DNA from: JAEYFP01 sp047602645
GTDB taxonomy: Bacteria; Bacillota; Clostridia; Lachnospirales; Lachnospiraceae
Assembly (NCBI GenBank): GCA_047602645.1
Contig: JASGGU010000005.1
Coordinates: 1 to 64,000, forward strand
Length of the DNA stretch: 64,000 nucleotides
Direction of reading: 5' to 3'
Below, one piece after another: positions 27,029 through 36,540 of this stretch (the stretch's first letter is position 1; the number at the start of each line of letters is the position of its first letter). A program made the position numbers and the translations under genes. Under the pieces are notes generated by a model, which saw only the letters and a list, made by a program, of their open reading frames with translations, was not told the origin of the DNA and searched no databases.

Positions 27029-28468
27029 TTATTTGCTTTCTGCTGACAGCGACTTATGATAAACAACTTTCCCTTTATCCATAAAGAGGATACTGTCAGC
27101 CACCTCGTTTACAAGTTCAAGATCATGGGTAATAAGAATAATACTTTTACCGTCTCCGGCAATCTTCTTCAGCAGATCGGCAGTAATCCGCATGCTTGCA
27201 CCATCCAGCCCGCTGGTCGGCTCATCGAGCACAAGAATATCTTTTCCGCTGGCAACCGCCAGTGCCAATAAAAGCCTCTGCTTTTGTCCTCCCGACAGGG
27301 AAAGCGGATGACGTTCCAAAAGTCCATCCAGGCCAACATCGTGTAAGTAACTTGTGATTTCTTCCATCGAAATATCTTTCTCTCGCTTCCCAACACGAAA
27401 TTCATCCACAACTGCAGAAGTATAAAGCTGATAGTCCGTATCCTGCTGCGCAAAAAAAGTGCCTTGGATACGCTGCTTTCTTTTGGATACTTTGCCATTC
27501 ATACAGATCTGTCCCACCTGCTGGCGGTACAGTCCGGTAAGCACACGGCAAAAACTGGATTTACCCGCACCGTTTCCACCCATGACAGCAACTATTTGTC
27601 CTCTGTCCGCACACAGTCCTGCTTCGTCCAGAACCTTCTGCCCGTCAAATGAGAGGGATACCTGCTGCGCCCGCAAACAAGCGGAACCGTCATCCTTGAC
27701 GCGGCTTCCCGGCGTAATAGCAGGTTCCCTAAACAGGCGAAGTCCCAAAGATTTTATTGTTTCCGTATCAAGGCGCAATGCTTCTTCTCGCGTGTATTCG
27801 GCTATGATACACCCATCATCCATGACGATCATCCGGTCAAACGAGTCTTTCACATAGTGAAGACGGTGTTCAGACAGAATAATCGTCGTTCCCGCCTCCT
27901 TCAGACGGAATAAGAGCGTTGACAACCGGGTAATCGCATCGTTGTCCAAATTTGCAGTAGGTTCATCAAGCACCAGTACTCTGGGCTGTATGGCACAGGC
28001 GGATGCGATGGCAATGCGCTGCTTTTCTCCGCTGGATAGCGGAAAAATAGGTCGTTCCAATAAACTCTCTACTCCGATTTGAGATACGGTTTCCTTAAGT
28101 AACTCCTGCATAGTATTTCGTGGAATTGCCGCATTTTCCATACCCAGCACGATCTCATCCGTGGTATTGGCAGCAAAGAACTGGCTGCGCGGATCCTGAA
28201 ACACACTTCCGATGACGGTTCCAAGTTCGCTGACAGGCATGTTTAAGGCGTCCCGGTTATCCAAAAGATACTCTCCGGTAAGTGTCCCCGGATAAAATTG
28301 CGGGCAAAGTCCATTGAGTACGCGCGTCAGAGTGGTTTTCCCACAGCCGCTTTTCCCCGTGAGCAAAATCAATTCTCCGGGTTCTATGCTCAATGAAATC
28401 TCTTTCAGCTGCGGCTCTTGATTGCTCTGTTCCCCATATTGAAATGATAGATTTGTAAGTTTGATCAT
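27029..28468 (-). CDS. ECF transporter ATPase, fused tandem A-A' type (cassette A)
   Basis: A 479-residue fusion of two ATPase domains. The first has GKSGCGKTT, QDPRSQFFA, LSSGEKQRIAIAS and VLVLDEPTANLD. The second, from about residue 265, has GGNGAGKSS, LSGGQKQRLLLAL, ILVLDEPTSGLD and LITHDLEL. Group II ECF systems normally use EcfA-EcfA'; here both are one chain. The ATG at 28468 overlaps the EcfT stop by 4 bases (ATGA). It powers the S and T subunits encoded directly upstream. Confidence 0.92.
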   Translation of the reverse strand: MIKLTNLSFQYGEQSNQEPQLKEISLSIEPGELILLTGKSGCGKTTLTRVLNGLCPQFYPGTLTGEYLLDNRDALNMPVSELGTVIGSVFQDPRSQFFAANTTDEIVLGMENAAIPRNTMQELLKETVSQIGVESLLERPIFPLSSGEKQRIAIASACAIQPRVLVLDEPTANLDNDAITRLSTLLFRLKEAGTTIILSEHRLHYVKDSFDRMIVMDDGCIIAEYTREEALRLDTETIKSLGLRLFREPAITPGSRVKDDGSACLRAQQVSLSFDGQKVLDEAGLCADRGQIVAVMGGNGAGKSSFCRVLTGLYRQQVGQICMNGKVSKRKQRIQGTFFAQQDTDYQLYTSAVVDEFRVGKREKDISMEEITSYLHDVGLDGLLERHPLSLSGGQKQRLLLALAVASGKDILVLDEPTSGLDGASMRITADLLKKIAGDGKSIILITHDLELVNEVADSILFMDKGKVVYHKSLSAESK

Positions 28469-29202
28469 GTCAGCACCCCAAGCATATAACGGTCGGATAG
28501 AAAAATCAGCACATAAAGGGCTAGCGTTCCGCCAAACAAAGCCATATCCTTTCCACAAATATGAACGGGACGATAGCTTATAATCTGATTGTTAAAGCGC
28601 ACACCCCTCACTGTTACAGACGCAGACAATTCCTCTGAAATTCGAACAATACGGACAATCAGAGGCAGCAGGATGTATTCCAGAACCTTTGGTAAATGGA
28701 AAAGGGTATTCCAAAAACCAATGCCAACGCCTCTGAAACGCTGTGCATTACGAATCTGCCGGTATTCCTGAGCAACCGTAGGGAAAAAACGAAGCCCAAT
28801 TGCAACGCCAATACTTACTGTCTTCGGAATCTTCATGGCATTCAAAGCACCCATAAATGAGCCGGTTGGGGTTCGTGCAAGCAGAATCGCAAACATGAGC
28901 GGTATCAGAGCTTTACGCCCCGATACTCCAAATGACGCAAGCGTGACCGCTGTTGTATTTCCGGCATTTCCGGAAACCCACCAGATTGCTGCGTGGGCGA
29001 TCCCGAACAGAAACAGATAAGTAAAAATATATCCGAAAAATCCCTTACCCTTAGCTGCGATGAGCTGCCAAAGCAAAGAAACAGCAAACATCACTGCCAT
29101 GCCATATTCCGTATGTATATAAATTGTTGCGATACTTCCGGTTAATATGAGCGCCAGATAAACTCGCGGATCAATCTGAACCTCCCGCTTTGCTGCACTC
29201 AT
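28465..29202 (-). CDS. ECF transporter T component (cassette A)
   Basis: A 245-residue integral membrane coupling subunit (CbiQ/EcfT family). Four to six hydrophobic segments come first, then the two cytoplasmic coupling helices with X-R-G motifs (NAQRFRGVGIGFWN and SASVTVRGVRFNN) that contact the ATPase. Start ATG 29202 overlaps the S-component stop by 4 bases; a longer reading upstream lies in another gene's frame and is not credible. Confidence 0.9.
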   Translation of the reverse strand: MSAAKREVQIDPRVYLALILTGSIATIYIHTEYGMAVMFAVSLLWQLIAAKGKGFFGYIFTYLFLFGIAHAAIWWVSGNAGNTTAVTLASFGVSGRKALIPLMFAILLARTPTGSFMGALNAMKIPKTVSIGVAIGLRFFPTVAQEYRQIRNAQRFRGVGIGFWNTLFHLPKVLEYILLPLIVRIVRISEELSASVTVRGVRFNNQIISYRPVHICGKDMALFGGTLALYVLIFLSDRYMLGVLT

Positions 29203-29810
29203 GCAATCCCCGCCGTTTTGAAATATTTCTTCAGAACTTTGATACCAATGAGATACCCAACTGTCGCCATGGCAAGACAGCAAACCGCGGCAATAAGAAC
29301 ATTGACAGGCGCAGTATAGACCGAAAAAATGGTATCCATTGTTGCAAGTGCCGTAGTTTCGTCCATACCAAGTCCCATATAGGTTTTCAAAAGCGAATCT
29401 CTCATCAGCAGATATACCAGTGTTCCTCCATAGGTATAAGTCAGCCAATTGAGAAACCAGGGAACAAGAGGGCGCCATTTTTTATCTCGGCCGCCAATCA
29501 TAACAAGCTCGCTGAGTATGCCGGCAATGAAAAAAAACAGTGCCGTTGACAGTGTGCCAGAAATGATATAGTAAACAGTAAAGACAAATGGCAGAATACA
29601 ATACGTGCCGATGCGCGGACTTTTTGCTGTCATAAGCACATAGGCAATGCCGGTTATGACAGCGGGGATACCCGCACTGATAAAATAAAGCGCTTTCAGG
29701 TTTGTGCTGATGGGGACAACTGTGATCAAAGTAATAACAAGAATAAGACAGCTAAGCAGGACGCTTAAAACCAATTCCTTAAGGTCAATAAATTTACGTT
29801 CGGTATTCAT
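29199..29810 (-). CDS. ECF transporter S component, Trep_Strep/MptD family (cassette A)
   Basis: A 203-residue substrate-binding membrane subunit with about six hydrophobic segments, matching the Trep_Strep (TIGR02185/PF09605) pattern. The basic C-terminus LKKYFKTAGIA is shared in form with the other two S components in the window (KKHFIKAGLV and RKHFEKAGLV). The substrate of this S-family is not established. It begins 65 bases after the MFS gene in the same transcription direction. Confidence 0.85.
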   Translation of the reverse strand: MNTERKFIDLKELVLSVLLSCLILVITLITVVPISTNLKALYFISAGIPAVITGIAYVLMTAKSPRIGTYCILPFVFTVYYIISGTLSTALFFFIAGILSELVMIGGRDKKWRPLVPWFLNWLTYTYGGTLVYLLMRDSLLKTYMGLGMDETTALATMDTIFSVYTAPVNVLIAAVCCLAMATVGYLIGIKVLKKYFKTAGIA

Positions 29811-29875
29811 AATTAATCTCCTTTTTTATGAGTGTTTTATAGAATACAGTCTTATTAGACTGGAATTCCAAAAGC

Positions 29876-31105
29876 TTATGCAATCGTGTTTTTTTGCGCT
29901 AAAAACGCACTTTCAGGATTTCGTGTACGCAGTATACAGACAAACCCTACAACAATCAATGCAATGCCTGAATAGAAAAACCAGAGGCTTATGCCTGTCA
30001 TGCTGCTGAGCGGCCCTGCTGCGGCAAGCCCAATTGGATTTGCTATGGTAAAGACAGTCAGCAGCAGGGACATAGCCTTTCCCGATAGTTCCGGGGGTGT
30101 CGTTTCCTGTGCATATGCCCAAAACGGGACATTGAAAAAGGTCGCCATGCTTCCCATAATGAACACACATAGGAGCAATGCCCAAAACCCGGTGGATGGG
30201 AGAATGCCGCCTATGGCAGTGGCGATTCCAAGGACAATGACGGATAACGACACCATTAAAAATTTCCGCTTCATACCGCCCCATATTCCAAGCAAAAAGG
30301 AGGAAAGCAGCATCCCGGAGGCGAAAAATACATCAACAAAGCCGTTTTGCAATGCACCGCCTCTAAAATGCGTCCGTACAAGCAGAGGGAACAGAGAGTT
30401 GAGCGGCATAAACAAGATGCCAACCATAACAACCGGGGGCAGAGCTGCCATCAGCAGCTTATTGCCGGTCAGAGCCCGGATGCCATGCTTCATATCCAGA
30501 AAGAGGTGAAGCTCTTCGTTCTGACGGGGGATATCGGGGATTTTCACAAAGCATAGGCAAAGAATAGCGAATACCGCTCCCAATAGATCCACCTGCATGA
30601 CAGCCGCAATGGGGATAGCTTCCATCAGTACGGCTCCCAGCATCGGCCCCAGCATGTTGCTGCCGGAAGAAATTAGATTTCCCCAGCCGCCTGCCTTTGT
30701 AAGCTGCTCAGTCGGTACCAGTGTCGGAATTGCAGCACGCATGGCAGGATCATGAAAGGTTGACCCCACGCCGCGCAAAAACAGGATGAGATAGATAAAC
30801 CATATCGGCGCATCTCCATAAAACAGGAATACAAGCGCCAGCATAGTACTGGAAAGCGCCGTCAAGCCATCCGCCAGCATCATCACAGTCCGCCTGTTAT
30901 AGCGGTCAATCCATACACCGGCAAACGGGCCCAACAGTGCTGTGGGCAGATACCCAACAATCGCTGCTGTGGTTAGGGTCAGAGAGGATTCCGTTCTCAA
31001 GGTCAGATACCAAACAATCGCAAATTGAACAGCGGCGGAACCAATAATGGACAAAGCCTGTCCCGTATAGATAATGGCAAAGCGTTTTTTCCACTTCTCT
31101 TTCAT
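29876..31105 (-). CDS. MFS transporter
   Basis: A 409-residue major facilitator carrier with twelve hydrophobic segments and the loop 2-3 signature GPFAGVWIDRYNRRTVMM. It belongs to the large DHA/MFS_3 group that includes macrolide pumps and the siderophore-locus carrier YbtX. The start overlaps the preceding ABC stop by 4 bases (ATGA), so it is translationally coupled. Next to YbtP/YbtQ-like proteins it may move a small molecule across the membrane as part of the same uptake route. Confidence 0.88.
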   Translation of the reverse strand: MKEKWKKRFAIIYTGQALSIIGSAAVQFAIVWYLTLRTESSLTLTTAAIVGYLPTALLGPFAGVWIDRYNRRTVMMLADGLTALSSTMLALVFLFYGDAPIWFIYLILFLRGVGSTFHDPAMRAAIPTLVPTEQLTKAGGWGNLISSGSNMLGPMLGAVLMEAIPIAAVMQVDLLGAVFAILCLCFVKIPDIPRQNEELHLFLDMKHGIRALTGNKLLMAALPPVVMVGILFMPLNSLFPLLVRTHFRGGALQNGFVDVFFASGMLLSSFLLGIWGGMKRKFLMVSLSVIVLGIATAIGGILPSTGFWALLLCVFIMGSMATFFNVPFWAYAQETTPPELSGKAMSLLLTVFTIANPIGLAAAGPLSSMTGISLWFFYSGIALIVVGFVCILRTRNPESAFLAQKNTIA

Positions 31106-32877
31106 AGGCCTTTACCTGCTATGGCGGCTGGAGTTTTTCCCCGAAAGTTCCAGTCCAGGGATTTCTGCTGCATATTCCAAAGCTTTGCATATAAGCCTCC
31201 CTGCGAGAGAAGCCCCTGGTGCGTGCCTTGCTCCTTCAGCTGCCCATCCTCCAGCACGAGAATTCGATCCGCATTCTGCACTGTCTTTAGCCGGTGAGCA
31301 ATCATGATCACTGTGGTATCCTTCACAAGCTCGCCGATTGCCCGTTGTACAAGAGCTTCATTTCCGGCATCCAGACTGGCAGTCGGTTCATCCAGCAAGA
31401 GAACCGGCGCCTTCTTAAGGAGTGCCCTCGCGATGGATATTCGCTGCTTTTCTCCACCAGACAGCGTACTGCCGCCTTCGCCTACCATGGTGTCATACCC
31501 GTCCGGAAGTGCTATAATAAAATCGTGACAGCCTGCTTGCTCAGCAGCTTCCATCATCTCCTCTTCACTGGCATCCTTTCTGCCAAAAAGGATATTCTCT
31601 CGAATGGTTTCGTTGAATAAATAAACATCCTGCAATACCATGGATACCTTCTCCTGCCACAACTCCGGGATCAAGGAGGAAAGGGCTTTTCCGTCAATTA
31701 AAATTGTTCCTTCACTCACATCCCAAAACCGTGTAATCAGCCGCAGGATAGTGGATTTTCCGCTGCCGGAAGGTCCTACGATAGCGGTTAGACCACCGCG
31801 GCAAATTTCAAAGGAAATATCCTTCAAAACCCACTCTGCGCCCTTGGTATAAGAAAAGTTCACATGGTCAAAGCGAATTTCGGGATTATCTCCCGGCTTT
31901 CCATCTCCTGACATTTCCGGCTCCTGCATGGTGTTATCCAGCCTTTTTGCCGAAACATAGTTATTTCTCAGCATCATCATATTGCTAACCGCCGTAATCA
32001 CCGGCGTCAATATTTTGGTGCCGATAATAATGATGCTGATAAATTCCACGGCTGTGAGGGAACCGCCCATCAGCAGGTAGCCCCCTGCCATACACATCAG
32101 GGGCAGACCGAACTGTACGATAGAGGTACATAAACGTATCAGGCTGCCGGAGCCGCTTTCTACTTTGATATAAGTTTCCATCAGGTGATGATATGCGGTT
32201 TTCAGCTTTAAAAAGCCTTCTCCGGTCTGGTTATAGCTTTTCAGTGTTTTCATACCGCCCAAATACTCATTGAGGTTAGTTGCCGCCTTATCTCTGGCCA
32301 GCGCGATGCAGGCGGCATTTCGGTCCAGCGTTTTCATGGATGCTGTTAAAATGATTGCCGCAACAGGCAGTGAGATGTAAAACGCCGCCGCCATCAGCGG
32401 ATTGAAAATAAACATAAAAATTGAGGTAAGCACGCAGGAGAAAACTATGCTGAACAACCCGGAAAGTGTGCCGGTCATAGCCTGCTGAATGTTGACAAAA
32501 TCTCCTGCAAAGTTGTTGATCAACTCGCCTTTTTCCTTCCCGGAGAAAAAACCAAGGGGTAAACGGCGCAGCTTTTTTACAAATGAAATACGATTCTCTA
32601 CCGTATGCTCCGCTGATGGCAAGAAGCTGTTACTGTAAGCAAAGTATCCAATTACAAACTGAACCAGCGCCAGAACCCCTAAAACACCTGATGTAATCCA
32701 CATCATTCGAAAGTTCAGGGAATCTGGCTCCCCAAATGCTCCCGCAACCATGTTAATGACGACATAGATGATAATGGCGGGAAACAAATTGAAAAAATCC
32801 TCTAGGAAAAGCCATACCGCAGGGCGAGCCAAATGCGTCGGATGACCAAATGTCAATTTCTTCAGTACTTGTTTCAT
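31102..32877 (-). CDS. Exporter-fold ABC half-transporter, YbtQ-like (membrane domain fused to ATPase)
   Basis: A 591-residue protein with six membrane helices and a C-terminal ATPase: GPSGSGKST, QDVYLFNETIRENILFG, LSGGEKQRISIARALL, VLLLDEPTASLD and MIAHRL. It forms a heterodimer with the upstream partner (4-base overlap). The fold is that of exporters, but pairs like this with an AraC regulator and an MFS carrier resemble YbtP/YbtQ and IrtA/IrtB, which import ferric siderophores. Direction of transport is inferred from context only. Confidence 0.85.
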   Translation of the reverse strand: MKQVLKKLTFGHPTHLARPAVWLFLEDFFNLFPAIIIYVVINMVAGAFGEPDSLNFRMMWITSGVLGVLALVQFVIGYFAYSNSFLPSAEHTVENRISFVKKLRRLPLGFFSGKEKGELINNFAGDFVNIQQAMTGTLSGLFSIVFSCVLTSIFMFIFNPLMAAAFYISLPVAAIILTASMKTLDRNAACIALARDKAATNLNEYLGGMKTLKSYNQTGEGFLKLKTAYHHLMETYIKVESGSGSLIRLCTSIVQFGLPLMCMAGGYLLMGGSLTAVEFISIIIIGTKILTPVITAVSNMMMLRNNYVSAKRLDNTMQEPEMSGDGKPGDNPEIRFDHVNFSYTKGAEWVLKDISFEICRGGLTAIVGPSGSGKSTILRLITRFWDVSEGTILIDGKALSSLIPELWQEKVSMVLQDVYLFNETIRENILFGRKDASEEEMMEAAEQAGCHDFIIALPDGYDTMVGEGGSTLSGGEKQRISIARALLKKAPVLLLDEPTASLDAGNEALVQRAIGELVKDTTVIMIAHRLKTVQNADRILVLEDGQLKEQGTHQGLLSQGGLYAKLWNMQQKSLDWNFRGKTPAAIAGKGL

Positions 32878-34691
32878 ATGGCTTCGCTCCTTTTCCGCTT
32901 AGTAATTTCTTTTTCGATACTCCATGTGTCGACCTCGTTTTGAAGCATCCAAAGTTCCTTATATAAGGTGTCCTGCCGCATCAGAGTGTCATGTGTACCT
33001 GTTTCCCGAATCTCGCCCCGGCTGAGCACCAGAATTTGATCAGCCCTTTGGATGCTGGGTAACCGATGGGCGATAATGAGCACCGTCCGGTCTTCAATTA
33101 ATTGATCAATTGCCTGCTGAATAAGGTTTTCGTTCTCGGCGTCTGAATAGGCCAATGCTTCATCTAACACAACAATGGGTGAATCCTTTAAAATGGCTCG
33201 TGCAATGGCCAGACGCTGTGCTTCTCCACCGGAAAGTCCAACGCCGCCGCTGCCGATTACGGTATCGTATCCCTTTGGCAGCCGCATAATAAACTCATGA
33301 CATCGGGCGGCCCTGGCAGCGGCAATTACCTGTTCTTTGTTCAAAGGTCTGTTCATGGTAATATTGCCGTACACGGTATCTGAAAATATGGTTGTATCCT
33401 GAAATACAAACGACACATATTCCATCAGGCGAGAGGGCATGATATCCCGGATATCCACACCGCCAATAGTAATCTTTCCCGAGGTGACATCCCAAAACCG
33501 GGAAATAAGCTGTCCAATCGTGCTTTTGCCTCCGCCGGACGGTCCCACTAATGCGGTCAGCTGCTTTTGCGGAGCGGTGAAGCTGATGTGGTTCAGCGCC
33601 AGCGTATGAAAGGGATCGGCCGTATCCTGATAGGAAAAGGACACGTCATGAAATTGGACATCAAAAGACTCCGGTACTTTGGGGCTGACCGGTTCGGGCA
33701 CCGGCTCCATGCGCGTGATTTCGTCGATGTTATGTAGCGCAACGGTAATTTCTCCCATGCGGGTACCGTAGTTGACAAGCTCCATAAGCGGAGCGCAAAT
33801 GGCAGGTATCAATATCAATCCCATAATAACCGACAATAAAACCGATGCATTCCCGGGATTACGCCAAATCAGGAACGTACCGACCGGTACCACAACTGCC
33901 AGCAAGGAAAGGATTATTGTTTTATAGCCCTCGTAAAACGGAGCCACCCTCTTGTAGAGCTTCATTTCCCAATTGCCATATTTCTTTGTGGTGTCGCTAA
34001 GTCCTCTGGTGATGGTGCCCGTCAGGCCAAACAGCTTCACCTCGGCAATTCCCTGTACATATTCCGAAAATGCTCCCGTCATTTGTCCCGATACCGTTGC
34101 AAGACCGGTCAAAATATCCTGTCCCCGGCTCCCGCCCCATACGGAAAGCTGTAGGGCACATGCAATGATAACAGCAACAACGACTGCCAGTGCCAGCCAC
34201 AAATTCAGACTGCCAAGTCCAAACAGCAGCGCTAAGACGGCACACGCCGATCCAATCAGATCCGGCAGCAGATGAGCGATGAATATTTCGATTTTCTCGA
34301 TGCTGTCATCCATGGTCTTTTGCACGCTGCCCGTAGTATGCTCTGTAAAGAACCCCATCGGCAAGCGCCCCATATGCTCCATAACCCGGATTCGAATTCC
34401 GTACAGTACACGGAAGGCAACCTTATGTGCGCCAAAGCTTCCGAAAAAGGATAAAATTGTATTGAGTAATATGCTGATAGCGGCTGCAATACTCCACAAT
34501 AAAATCCCGCCGGAGATATCGCCTTGTCCCACCTTTGGAAGCAGCAGCCGGGCGATATGATAAACAGATAAGTAGGGTATCATACCGCAAAGCGTGCCAA
34601 GGGACATTAACGTACAGCTAAGCACCAGTTTCCCCTTTCCCTCAGCTGCAATATCAAAGAGCCTGGATAAAACAGGCCTTTTTTCATTCAT
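32874..34691 (-). CDS. Exporter-fold ABC half-transporter, YbtP-like
   Basis: A 605-residue membrane-ATPase fusion and first gene of a six-gene operon. The ATPase shows GPSGGGKST, QDTTIFSDTVYGNI, LSGGEAQRLAIARAIL and Walker B/D-loop IVVLDEALAYSDAENE. The D-loop departs from the common DEATSALD of drug exporters and resembles the DEAT(A)(F/Y)ADPENE form I associate with siderophore-importing ABC pairs. ATG 34691 follows a GGAGG site. Transcription should be controlled at the GTTAG-N6-CTAAC palindrome just upstream. Confidence 0.85.
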   Translation of the reverse strand: MNEKRPVLSRLFDIAAEGKGKLVLSCTLMSLGTLCGMIPYLSVYHIARLLLPKVGQGDISGGILLWSIAAAISILLNTILSFFGSFGAHKVAFRVLYGIRIRVMEHMGRLPMGFFTEHTTGSVQKTMDDSIEKIEIFIAHLLPDLIGSACAVLALLFGLGSLNLWLALAVVVAVIIACALQLSVWGGSRGQDILTGLATVSGQMTGAFSEYVQGIAEVKLFGLTGTITRGLSDTTKKYGNWEMKLYKRVAPFYEGYKTIILSLLAVVVPVGTFLIWRNPGNASVLLSVIMGLILIPAICAPLMELVNYGTRMGEITVALHNIDEITRMEPVPEPVSPKVPESFDVQFHDVSFSYQDTADPFHTLALNHISFTAPQKQLTALVGPSGGGKSTIGQLISRFWDVTSGKITIGGVDIRDIMPSRLMEYVSFVFQDTTIFSDTVYGNITMNRPLNKEQVIAAARAARCHEFIMRLPKGYDTVIGSGGVGLSGGEAQRLAIARAILKDSPIVVLDEALAYSDAENENLIQQAIDQLIEDRTVLIIAHRLPSIQRADQILVLSRGEIRETGTHDTLMRQDTLYKELWMLQNEVDTWSIEKEITKRKRSEAI

Positions 34692-34713
34692 CTATACGCC
34701 TCCTCTTTTTCGA

Positions 34714-34729
34714 GTTAGACAAATCTAAC
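34714..34729. promoter_or_regulatory. Operator GTTAG-N6-CTAAC, site A
   Basis: Inverted repeat GTTAGACAAATCTAAC placed 7 bases after the -10 box of the six-gene operon and within the shared region with the divergent AraC gene. The same 5-6-5 palindrome occurs at 41913-41928 and 48693-48708, each before an ECF operon. The position is classic for a repressor. Confidence 0.75.
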
Positions 34730-34736
34730 CGAGAGG

Positions 34737-34765
34737 AGTATAGCATTTGTTAAATTACGATTCAA
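34737..34765 (-). promoter_or_regulatory. Promoter of the six-gene ABC/MFS/ECF operon
   Basis: On the minus strand: -35 TTGAAT (34760-34765), 17 bases, -10 TATACT (34737-34742). The start of transcription would fall at or next to the site A palindrome. Confidence 0.75.
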
Positions 34766-34795
34766 GTCCTCGAGCACAGGACTCTATAGATACTA

Positions 34796-34824
34796 TTGAC
34801 ATTTATTATTTGCCTATTTATACT
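34796..34824 (+). promoter_or_regulatory. Promoter of the AraC regulator gene at 34920
   Basis: Consensus -35 TTGACA (34796-34801), 17-base spacer, -10 TATACT (34819-34824). The leader to the ATG is about 90 bases and AT-rich. Confidence 0.7.
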
Positions 34825-34919
34825 GATAATGTAAGATTTTTGTATATTATAAGATTTTTTATATTGTCCTAAACAGTACTATATATTCTAAAATAGAACC
34901 TGGAAAGAGGGATACGTAT

Positions 34920-35882
34920 ATGCAATGCTTTTACAGTGTATCGGACATGCTGCGTCAATATGAAGAGTGCGGATGGAAGCGGACCAGTATCCGCTATGGG
35001 TGTTTATTTGAGCCGCCCGAAGAAGTTGCATCAGGGCATATTCAGGTATGGGGGAATCCGAAAACCTGCTGTTTTATTGATACAGATATTGTTTTTCATA
35101 CAGATTTGACAGAGCGGTATTATTACGAGGCAAAGAGCATTCAAATCACCTTTATTGAGGATATGGCTTTGAGCTATTACCAGAAAAAAACCGAGCGCAA
35201 CGAGGCACGGTTTGGAGTTTTCTGTTATGTGAATAATCTGCCACGCCCATGGTATAAGCGATTTTCTTCCGGCGAAGCACAAAAAGCGTCTACAGTTTAT
35301 ATAACAGATCAGTTTCTTGAATGTACCGGTGCTGTATTCACGGATTTTCTTTGGAACCGTACAGCTCACGCAGTAAACAATAGGGAAGTATCACTTCCTT
35401 TATTGGCTGATATTTGCAGAGAAATCAAGTCCGCTGATATGAGCAGAGAAGCGTTCTCTTTGTTTTTTCAGGGGAAAGCTTTGGAAGCTGCCGGACTGTT
35501 AATAGATTACACACTTTCCTTTGATTTAGAAAGCTTACCAACGCCGACCTTAAAAGCGAAAAATGCGGCTAAGTCAGCATTACAAACCTTAAACCAATCC
35601 TTTGCCCAACCTCCGGTGATTGATGATCTGGCAAAATCAATCGGTATCAATAAGCAAACCCTTCAACGAGCTTTTCAACAGCTTACCGGCCAAACAATCC
35701 ACGAATATATCAAAGCAATAAGAATGGAAAAATCTATTTCTCTATTAACTGATACGCCAAAGAGAATTGATGAGATCGCCAAAGAAGTGGGATATCAAAG
35801 CAAGGGAAATTTTTTTAAGGCGTTTGCGGAAACCTTTGGCTGTACCCCAAACGAAATGAGACGCGCTCAATTATCTAAATAG
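34920..35882 (+). CDS. AraC-family regulator, PchR/YbtA-like
   Basis: A 320-residue protein with an N-terminal ligand-sensing domain (about 200 residues) and a C-terminal AraC HTH pair: VIDDLAKSIGINKQTLQRAF and RIDEIAKEVGYQSKGNFFKAF, ending GCTPNEMRR. The N-terminal style resembles PchR/YbtA regulators that sense siderophores. It is divergent from the six-gene operon and shares a promoter region with it, so that operon is its likely target. The GAAAGAGGG ribosome site precedes ATG 34920. Confidence 0.88.
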   Translation: MQCFYSVSDMLRQYEECGWKRTSIRYGCLFEPPEEVASGHIQVWGNPKTCCFIDTDIVFHTDLTERYYYEAKSIQITFIEDMALSYYQKKTERNEARFGVFCYVNNLPRPWYKRFSSGEAQKASTVYITDQFLECTGAVFTDFLWNRTAHAVNNREVSLPLLADICREIKSADMSREAFSLFFQGKALEAAGLLIDYTLSFDLESLPTPTLKAKNAAKSALQTLNQSFAQPPVIDDLAKSIGINKQTLQRAFQQLTGQTIHEYIKAIRMEKSISLLTDTPKRIDEIAKEVGYQSKGNFFKAFAETFGCTPNEMRRAQLSK

Positions 35883-35924
35883 TTAAAAAGGAATATCCCC
35901 AACGCTGCAAAAATAACCGTTATG

Positions 35925-36117
35925 CTGATGTCCAACGCTATCTTTTGCCACCGCCATCTTATTTCTTGTTGCCTACCTTGGGTGTTTCTACGCCTCTATT
36001 CTTGGTACTTGCCTAAGGACTAATCATCGGCATTGCCTTTGGCGGAACGGCCACAACCTCCCCCCTTCTGATTCAGGACTCTGTAATTTCCGGTAAAAGA
36101 GGTGCGGCAGCTTTTTA
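35925..36117 (+). pseudogene. Fragment of an MFS permease
   Basis: Translation in two frames gives FATAILFLVAYLGCFYASIL followed, after a frameshift near 36015, by LIIGIAFGGTATTSPLLIQD, which looks like the C-terminal helices of an oxalate/formate-type MFS carrier. No start, and stops or frame breaks on both sides. It abuts the glycerate-kinase relic at 36109, so it may be the transporter gene of a lost glycerate-use locus. Confidence 0.45.
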
Positions 36118-36539
36118 GTAGCCTTGGCATATACGCCCATGCCCTGATCCAATAATTCCAGCATCTCTTTTGTGACGCCTTTTTGCGGACCGTAAACGTA
36201 GGTGGCACCATTAGCCCCGCATAAGGGATTCGTAGCCTAACGCTGTCAGCATCCCAGTTTTTGTATGTTCGATATAGCCATAGGCAGCTTCGATTCTGTT
36301 TCCCAATGGGCCCTTCACACAGAGGCGGACAGCCTCTCCCGAAAGTCCTTCAATCAGCGCCTCCGTTGTCCCTTCTCCGCCATCCGCAAGCGGCTTTATG
36401 ATAATTTCTGCTTCCGCGGCATTCAATATGCCTTCTTTAATCGCTTCGCCGGCTTCCAGGGAAGTCAGGCTGCCCTTAAACGAATCAATCGCAATCACTA
36501 CCTTCATTTCACTCGGGTTCCTCTCTGGCTGTTATCTCA
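36109..36539 (-). pseudogene. Glycerate kinase relic with two internal deletions
   Basis: Three collinear blocks match the intact glycerate kinase gene: 36109-36233 with 14297-14421, 36228-36255 with 14547-14574, and 36256-36539 with 14749-15032. By eye the first block differs at 7 of 125 bases. The first deletion joins at a shared ATTCGT; the second removes 174 bases. The 5' part stays open for 98 codons (36211-36507), beginning like the intact kinase, but lacks most of the catalytic domain. Confidence 0.9.
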
Positions 36540-36540
36540 T

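Noticed and set aside
36211..36507. A 98-codon frame that begins exactly like glycerate kinase
   Set aside because: Not a functional gene: it lacks most of the catalytic domain because of two deletions, and is listed as a pseudogene.
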